This document shows positions 54,084-58,994 of a DNA stretch of 58,994 nt, in pieces (within the stretch, counting starts at the first letter, position 1; each line of letters begins with the position of its first letter). This stretch comes from Hyphomicrobiales bacterium. Its GTDB lineage: Bacteria > Pseudomonadota > Alphaproteobacteria > Rhizobiales > Beijerinckiaceae. The notes under the pieces are model-generated. The model ran no database searches and had not been told where the DNA came from. It saw only the letters and a list, made by a program, of their open reading frames with translations. Location: contig JAPLOU010000063.1 of NCBI GenBank assembly GCA_026400535.1, positions 1 through 58,994 of the forward strand, read 5' to 3'. The position numbers and the translations under genes were made by a program.

Positions 54084-54597
54084 TGACGATGATGCTCCAA
54101 CCTTGAAGGACGCGATTTTCAACCTCGCGCTTGCGATAGTTCAGCTCGAGACCGGCCCTCTGGCGCGCCTGCGGCGCATGAAGGTCGATGGTCCGGGCGA
54201 GGCCGACTTCTGGAAGCTGGCGCTCAATCAGCAGGTGCGCCTGCGCACGGACGAATCCGGCCTGATGCTGGTCCATCTGATGGCGCTGCTGACGCCGAAG
54301 GGCGAGCCCGGCGGCAAACGGCTGCACGACACGAAGACGCCCTTCGGCCAGGCGCTCGCCACGGCCGGCTACCCCGAAACACGGCTGCTGCGCTTTCTGG
54401 CGAGGCCCTTCGCCGCACGCGCCGACGAGCTGGAGACCATGGTCCGCTGGCTCGCCGCCAAGGGCCATGACGGCGTCAACTGCGTCGATCTCGCCTGCCT
54501 TCTCTGGTCCAACGATGTGACGCCCACACGCAACCTCGCCCGCCACTACTTCGACACCATACGCAAGCTCACCAACACGAAGGACGACGCCGCATGA
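54073..54597 (+). CDS. cse2: Type I-E Cascade small subunit Cse2 (CasB)
   Basis: A 174-residue all-helical small subunit, two copies of which form the belly of Cascade. I chose the second ATG (54073) because GGAG ends eight bases before it; the ATG at 54067 is only two bases from it. Family marks are LETGPLARLRRMKVDGPGEA, FWKLALNQQ, LLTPKG-type sequence and a conserved Arg-rich segment FLARPFAARADELETMVRWL. It overlaps cas8e and ends four bases into cas7e. Confidence 0.93.
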   Translation: MPLDDDDAPTLKDAIFNLALAIVQLETGPLARLRRMKVDGPGEADFWKLALNQQVRLRTDESGLMLVHLMALLTPKGEPGGKRLHDTKTPFGQALATAGYPETRLLRFLARPFAARADELETMVRWLAAKGHDGVNCVDLACLLWSNDVTPTRNLARHYFDTIRKLTNTKDDAA

Positions 54598-55721
54598 CCG
54601 CGCCCCGCTTCCTGCAGATCCACACGCTGCACTCTTACACAGCCGCCCTCCTGAACCGCGACGACACCGGCCAGGCGAAGCGGCTGCAATATGGCGATGC
54701 AAGTCGCACGCGGATTTCGTCGCAATGCCTGAAGCGACATTGGCGGATGGCCAAGACCGATCCGCACGCGCTGCAGAATGTGGCCGGCTATGTCGATAGC
54801 TTCCGTTCGCGCGAGCTGGTCAGCGAGAAGGTGATCGCCCCACTGCGCGGCGCGTATCCGGATGACGTCGTGAAAACGCTGGAACCGGCCTTTCAAAAGC
54901 TTGTCTACGGAGACAAGGCGGACAAGGGCAAGAAGAGCCGGCAAACCTTGCTACTCGGCGCGCCCGAGCTGACATGGCTCGCGGCCCGTGCCAGGGAGAT
55001 CGCGGCGACCTCAGCGGACGCGAAAGCGGCGGAGAAAGCCCTTGCTGATTGGGTGAAGGACAAGAACTTTAAGGCCATGGCAGAGAACGCCGCCCTGCCC
55101 GGCGGTCTCGTCGCCGCATTGTTCGGGCGGATGGTAACGTCGGACCCGAAGGCCAACATCGAGGCGCCAGTCTATGTGGCGCACGCCTTCACGGTGCATG
55201 CGGCAGAGACCGAAGGCGATTATTTCACCGCCGTTGATGACCTGAAGCGCGATGATGACGACAGCGGCGCCGACACCATCCAGCAGACCGAGCTGACCTG
55301 CGGCCTGTTCTACGGGTATGTGGTCGTTGACATGCCGGGCCTGATCCGCAACTGCGGAGGTGATCCGGAGCTGGCCGCCCGCGTGGTCCACCATCTGGTG
55401 CACCTGATCGCCGAGGTGTCGCCCGGCGCCAAGCTGGGTTCGACCGCGCCGTTCGGCCGGGCCGACCTGATGCTGATCGAGGCCGGCGCGCGCCAGCCGC
55501 GCTCGCTCGCGACCGCTTTCCGAAGGGCGATCCCGCACGACGCAGGCAAGGCCGTGGCCGCGCTCGCCAGCGAGGTGAGGAGCTTCGATGAGGCCTACGC
55601 GACAGGGGAAGCGCGCGCCCATCTGTCGCTGCGCGGCGGGCTTGAAGGGATCGAGAAGATGCCGCTCGGCGCACTCGCGCAATGGGCGGCCAGATATGTG
55701 GGCGAGGCGCCCCGTGATTGA
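54594..55721 (+). CDS. cas7e: Type I-E Cascade backbone Cas7e (Cse4/CasC)
   Basis: A 375-residue RAMP protein that forms the six-subunit backbone on crRNA. The N-terminus FLQIHTLHSYTAALLNRDDTGQAKRL is cut here to FLQIHTLHSYTAALLN, DDTGQAKRLQYGDASRTRIS and SQCLKRHWRM, the hallmark of the family. Later parts are VYVAHAFTVHAAETEGDYFT and LTCGLFYGYVVVDM. The length is slightly over the E. coli value (363). It is tightly packed between cse2 and cas5e. Confidence 0.97.
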   Translation: MTAPRFLQIHTLHSYTAALLNRDDTGQAKRLQYGDASRTRISSQCLKRHWRMAKTDPHALQNVAGYVDSFRSRELVSEKVIAPLRGAYPDDVVKTLEPAFQKLVYGDKADKGKKSRQTLLLGAPELTWLAARAREIAATSADAKAAEKALADWVKDKNFKAMAENAALPGGLVAALFGRMVTSDPKANIEAPVYVAHAFTVHAAETEGDYFTAVDDLKRDDDDSGADTIQQTELTCGLFYGYVVVDMPGLIRNCGGDPELAARVVHHLVHLIAEVSPGAKLGSTAPFGRADLMLIEAGARQPRSLATAFRRAIPHDAGKAVAALASEVRSFDEAYATGEARAHLSLRGGLEGIEKMPLGALAQWAARYVGEAPRD

Positions 55722-56466
55722 GCCGCCAACCCCCGATCACCGCTGGCTGATCCTCACACTGGAAGGACCGCTGCTTGCGTTCGGCGGCGTGGCCATCGAT
55801 CATATCGGCGTGACGCGCGACTTCCCGGCCGCGTCCATGCTCACCGGCCTGTTCGCCAATGCGCTGGGATATGAACGCCCGGACTGGGCCGCGCATCAGG
55901 CGCTGCAGGACCGGCTCGTGTTTGCCGCCCGCCGCGAGCAGGCGGCGGGCCTGCTGACCGACATGCAGAACGCGAAACTGGAGAAATCTGACCGCGGCTG
56001 GACCACCTGGGGCGTGGTAGAGGAGCGGGCGGGCGCGAGCTACGACGATCCTCACCGGCGCAAGCGCGACTACCATATGGACGCCAGCGTCAACGTGGTG
56101 CTGAGGCTGGAGCCCGAGGCCGGCGCGCCCGATCTCGATGAGCTGGCGCACGCGCTCGACCATCCGCGCCGGCCGCTATTCATCGGCCGGAAGCCTTGCC
56201 TGCCGAGCCGGCCGATCGTTGGCCAGGGGCGGGACCGTCAGGCGAGGCCCTTCGTCTTGGCGGCCACAGCCTACGAAGCGCTTCGCCGTATTCCGGGTGT
56301 CACCGCCCAGCGCGCGCTCTGGCCGCGCGGGCAGGGGCCGGAGACCGAGCCAATGGCGGACCGCGTCGTCCACCTCGCCGACCTGCGCAACTGGCGCACC
56401 GGCCTGCACGGCGGCACGCGGCAGGTGGTGGAGGGGCGCGTCGAACCCCTAACGGAGGTCGCATGA
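55714..56466 (+). CDS. cas5e: Type I-E Cascade subunit Cas5e (CasD)
   Basis: A 250-residue RAMP protein that binds the 5' handle of the crRNA. It uses a GTG at 55714 that overlaps the cas7e stop. Marks are WLILTLEGPLLAFGGVAIDH, RDFPAASMLTGLFANALGYE, DRLVFAARREQ, TTWGVVEERAGAS, RKRDYHMDASVNVVLRL and RPLFIGRKPCLPSRPI, where the last is the glycine-rich segment of Cas5. It ends ATGA with cas6e. Confidence 0.94.
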   Translation: MIEPPTPDHRWLILTLEGPLLAFGGVAIDHIGVTRDFPAASMLTGLFANALGYERPDWAAHQALQDRLVFAARREQAAGLLTDMQNAKLEKSDRGWTTWGVVEERAGASYDDPHRRKRDYHMDASVNVVLRLEPEAGAPDLDELAHALDHPRRPLFIGRKPCLPSRPIVGQGRDRQARPFVLAATAYEALRRIPGVTAQRALWPRGQGPETEPMADRVVHLADLRNWRTGLHGGTRQVVEGRVEPLTEVA

Positions 56467-57242
56467 GCACGCTTTATATGCTGAGCCTTCCCGTGGACCT
56501 GGGCGAACTCAGGCGCTGGAGCGCGGTGTGCGGGCTGGAGGCGGACGAGGGCCGCGCCTTGCACCATCTGCTCTGCGAGACCTTCGGCAAGACCGTGGCG
56601 CAGCCGTTCCGCCTGATGCCGGGGCGCGACGGGGCGCGCCTGGCGAGCCTCTATGCCTACACCGGGACCGCCGAGGAGGAGCTCCGACGGACGGCCGAGG
56701 AGGCCGGGCTGCCGGAGAGCGCCCGCATCCTTGGTCTGACGGCGCTGGCCGTGAAGACGATGCCCGAGAGCTGGGCCACCGGCCGTCGGCTTGCGTTCGA
56801 CGTCCGCGTGCGCCCGGTCATGCGGCTAATGACGCAGCTAAATGCCCACAGCCGCGAGGCCGCGCGCGCCAGGCCCCCCCATCGCGCAGAAACCTACGCC
56901 AAGGGCGCGGAGGTGGACGCCTTCTTGGTCGCGCGGCTGCGCGCCTCGCCCGATGGCCTGCCCGAGGCCGGGGGGGCGTCGCGTGAGGAGGTCTACCGTG
57001 ACTGGCTGACCAAGCGGCTGGGAGCGGCGGCGGCCATCGACCCCAAGGCGACGCGGCTGGTCAGCCATCAGCGCACCATCGCCCTGCGCGGCGGCACACG
57101 GCTGGAGAGGCCGGATGCCACGCTGCATGGGGAGCTGACGGTTCAGGACCCGGCAGCTTTCGCAAAGCTGCTGGCAGGGGGCGTCGGCCGGCACGGGGCT
57201 TACGGCTACGGCATGCTGCTGCTCCGGCCGGCGCGGAGCTGA
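56463..57242 (+). CDS. cas6e: Type I-E CRISPR RNA endonuclease Cas6e (CasE)
   Basis: A 259-residue RAMP endonuclease that cuts the pre-crRNA at the base of the repeat hairpin and stays bound to the 3' stem. The probable catalytic His is in RALHHLLCETFG (residues 34-35 region), and the C-terminal glycine-rich loop is GGVGRHGAYGYGMLLLRPA. The N-terminus MSTLYMLSLPVDLGELRRW is typical. Its presence fits the 7-bp stem seen in the repeats. Confidence 0.94.
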   Translation: MSTLYMLSLPVDLGELRRWSAVCGLEADEGRALHHLLCETFGKTVAQPFRLMPGRDGARLASLYAYTGTAEEELRRTAEEAGLPESARILGLTALAVKTMPESWATGRRLAFDVRVRPVMRLMTQLNAHSREAARARPPHRAETYAKGAEVDAFLVARLRASPDGLPEAGGASREEVYRDWLTKRLGAAAAIDPKATRLVSHQRTIALRGGTRLERPDATLHGELTVQDPAAFAKLLAGGVGRHGAYGYGMLLLRPARS

Positions 57243-57245
57243 GCC

Positions 57246-58124
57246 ATGTTGCTGGGGCGACTGGGGCTGGAGAAGGCGCGCATCCCCCACACCGACCGCC
57301 ACGGGCTGGTCTGGCTCGACCGCGGCCGCCTGGAGGTCGAGGATGGCTGCCTGCGCTTCGTTACCGCAGGCGGCGAGCTGGCGGCGGGCGACTACCAGAT
57401 CCCGCACCAGTCGCTGTCGATCGTGCTGCTGGGCCCGGGCTCCAGCGTCACGCATGATGCGCTGCGGCTGCTCGCCCGCCATGGCTGCGCGCTGGCCGCG
57501 ATCGGGGAGGGGGCTGTGCGGTTCTACACCGCCCCGCCTCTGATGCCCGACAGCTCGGCGCTGGCGCGCCAGCAGGTGCGCCTCTGGGCCGACCCCGCGA
57601 CGCGCATGGAGGTGGCGCGCGCCATGTTCGCCATCCGCTTCGGCGAGATCGTGCGCACGCGCGACATCGAGGTGCTGCGCGGGCAGGAGGGCGCGCGCAT
57701 CAAGCGCAGCTACCAGCTGGCGGCGGAGCGCCACGGCGTGCGCTGGAGCGGCCGCAACTATGACCGCGACAACTCCAACGCCGGCGATCTACCGAACCAG
57801 GCGCTGAACCACGCCGCCAGCGCCATGCGTGCCGCGGCCGCCGTCGCGGTGGCGAGCCTGGCGGCCATTCCCCAGCTCGGTTTCATCCACGAGGACTCCG
57901 GCCAGTCCTTTGTGCTCGACATCGCCGACCTTTACCGGCACGACGTCACGCTCGACATCGCCTTCGGCGCCGCGAAGGAGGCCGCCACGGGCCGCGACCC
58001 GGTCGAGCGGCTGACGCGCCAGCGCGCGGCGCGGCTGTTCCGCCAGCGTGATGTCATCGCCTCGATGATCGACCGCATCAAGGCGCTCATCGGCCGCGAG
58101 ATCACCGCCGAGGAGCTACCCTGA
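57246..58124 (+). CDS. cas1: CRISPR spacer-acquisition integrase Cas1 (type I-E)
   Basis: A 292-residue integrase that with Cas2 inserts new spacers at the leader end. Marks are LGPGSSVTHDALRLLARHGC, the catalytic Glu region in MFAIRFGE, NYDRDNSNAGDLPNQALNHA with a metal-ligand His, and GFIHEDSGQSFVLDIADLYR with the Asp. The length is close to E. coli Cas1 (305). It starts three bases after cas6e and overlaps cas2 by TGATG. Confidence 0.97.
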   Translation: MLLGRLGLEKARIPHTDRHGLVWLDRGRLEVEDGCLRFVTAGGELAAGDYQIPHQSLSIVLLGPGSSVTHDALRLLARHGCALAAIGEGAVRFYTAPPLMPDSSALARQQVRLWADPATRMEVARAMFAIRFGEIVRTRDIEVLRGQEGARIKRSYQLAAERHGVRWSGRNYDRDNSNAGDLPNQALNHAASAMRAAAAVAVASLAAIPQLGFIHEDSGQSFVLDIADLYRHDVTLDIAFGAAKEAATGRDPVERLTRQRAARLFRQRDVIASMIDRIKALIGREITAEELP

Positions 58125-58429
58125 TGCCGATGGTCGTGATCATCACGCGTGATGTGGCGCCGCGCTATCGCGGGTTCCTCGGCTCGGTCATGCTGGAGCT
58201 GTCGGCCGGTGTCTACGCCAACCCGCGCATGAACGCCTCGGTGCGCGCCCGCGTCTGGGAGGTGCTGTCCGACTGGCATTCCGAACTGGGCCGCGGCACC
58301 ATCGTCATGACCTGGGCGGAGCGCGCGGCGAATGGCGGGCTTGGCCTCTCCACGCTAGGCGAGGCGCCACGCGACATCGTGGCCCACGACGCCATGCTGC
58401 TGGTGCGCCGCGCCAACCGCGCGCCCTGA
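58124..58429 (+). CDS. cas2: CRISPR-associated Cas2 (type I-E, CasX/Cas2e)
   Basis: A 101-residue partner of Cas1. The N-terminus MPMVVIITRDVAPRYRGFLG and LELSAGVYANPRMNASVRAR then VWEVLSDWH are typical of the I-E type (Cas2e), which differs from the classical Cas2 start. It starts in the cas1 stop and is followed 68 bases later by the CRISPR array, so the array leader must be short or reach into cas2. Confidence 0.96.
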   Translation: MPMVVIITRDVAPRYRGFLGSVMLELSAGVYANPRMNASVRARVWEVLSDWHSELGRGTIVMTWAERAANGGLGLSTLGEAPRDIVAHDAMLLVRRANRAP

Positions 58430-58497
58430 CCGACTTCCCGCCGCGTAAACGGCCGCTGTTTGACATCGTGAAGCAGAACAGGCACTTACCCGCCAGA
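58430..58497 (+). promoter_or_regulatory. CRISPR leader (short)
   Basis: The 68 bases between cas2 and the first repeat form the leader-proximal sequence. Its position next to cas2 and the repeat orientation make this the end at which new spacers enter and from which the array is transcribed. No clear IHF site or promoter could be assigned, so promoter elements may lie within cas2. Confidence 0.5.
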
Positions 58498-58994
58498 GGT
58501 TTCCCCGCACTCGCGGGGATAGGCCCCGCGTGTAGATCAGCAAGCCGCCGCTCTTGTTGGTTTCCCCGCACTCGCGGGGATAGGCCCTCAATGCCATCGT
58601 CCATAGCGTCAAAAAGAAAGGTTTCCCCGCGCTCGCGGGGATAGGCCCCTCCCGCGCAATTACCGCAGCGATATCGACAAGGTTTCCCCGCACTCGCGGG
58701 GATAGGCCCCTTGGGCATACGGGATAGGCAAAGCGGCACTTGGTTTCCCCGCACTCGCGGGGATAGGCCCCGTGAGAGGCTGGCGCAGGGTGCCGCTTTG
58801 AAGGTTTCCCCGCACTCGCGGGGATAGGCCCGGATTGTCAGTCCCCAGCACCGCAACAAGCTTGGTTTCCCCGCACTCGCGGGGATAGGCCCTCCCGCGG
58901 TACGGGGCGCGTAGGCATTAAAAAGGTTTCCCCGCACTCGCGGGGATAGGCCCAATCAAGCGAGTGACCGCCGCCCAGCTTCTCCGGTTTCCCC
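58498..58994 (+). CRISPR. Type I-E CRISPR array, truncated at window end
   Basis: A 29-base repeat recurs every 61 bases, starting at 58498, 58559, 58620, 58681, 58742, 58803, 58864, 58925 and 58986 (the last cut off by the window). There are eight complete 32-base spacers, all different. The repeat contains the hairpin TCCCCGC-ACTC-GCGGGGA and ends ATAGGCCC, the expected 8-base 5' handle after Cas6e cleavage. The third repeat has one change (GCGCTCG for GCACTCG, 58620-58648). Sequence and orientation match type I-E repeats such as those of E. coli. Confidence 0.98.

Overview
The window is high-GC DNA from an alphaproteobacterium, almost certainly of the order Hyphomicrobiales (Rhizobiales). 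The evidence is a BA14K-family protein, an AapJ/Q/M-type amino-acid transporter, an aat / DUF2155 / NDUFA12-like neighbourhood typical of the order, osmoregulated periplasmic glucan genes and an adenosylcobalamin-dependent ribonucleotide reductase. The genus cannot be fixed from the sequence alone.

Region 1 (1 to about 38.8 kb) looks like chromosomal backbone. It holds the end of CTP synthase, a glyoxalase-fold protein and a DUF350 membrane protein; opgH and opgG on the minus strand; glmU and glmS for UDP-GlcNAc supply; and a DUF502 membrane protein. A tight five-gene catabolic operon follows: PLP ammonia-lyase, N-carbamoyl amino acid hydrolase, amidohydrolase, RidA and an isoprenylcysteine-methyltransferase-like protein. 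Next come two tandem GH25 lysozymes, aapJQM with aapQ broken, mgtE, a NodB-type deacetylase, tRNA-Leu, a FliN-like protein, lipB, a methylcrotonyl-CoA carboxylase beta subunit, aat, DUF2155 and an NDUFA12-like protein. The region ends with nrdJ carrying an in-frame stop, small secreted proteins, an acetyltransferase, an FAD oxidoreductase, an FMN alpha-hydroxy-acid oxidase and an RraA-like protein. Decay is scattered through it: aapQ, nrdJ, a phnA-like gene and a ydeI-like gene all look broken.

Region 2 (about 38.8 to 49.9 kb) is accessory. It has an acyl-CoA synthetase remnant, a DUF4239 gene overlapping a TAXI solute-binding gene, and an AIM24-family gene. Then comes a compact putative integrative element of about 5.5 kb: tyrosine integrase, an overlapping unknown gene, an excisionase-like HTH protein, a primase-helicase and two small unknown genes, with palindromes at its control points. 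Rearranged IS30-family transposase pieces close the region.

Region 3 (49.9 kb to the end) is a complete type I-E CRISPR-Cas locus. It runs cas3, cas8e (cse1), cse2, cas7e, cas5e, cas6e, cas1 and cas2, almost all overlapping, followed by a CRISPR array of 29-nt repeats and 32-nt spacers that continues past the window edge.

The most notable observations are the stop codon in nrdJ, the carbamoyl / diaminopropionate-type operon, the compact primase element with its palindromes, and the placement of the CRISPR-Cas locus directly against IS30 debris.
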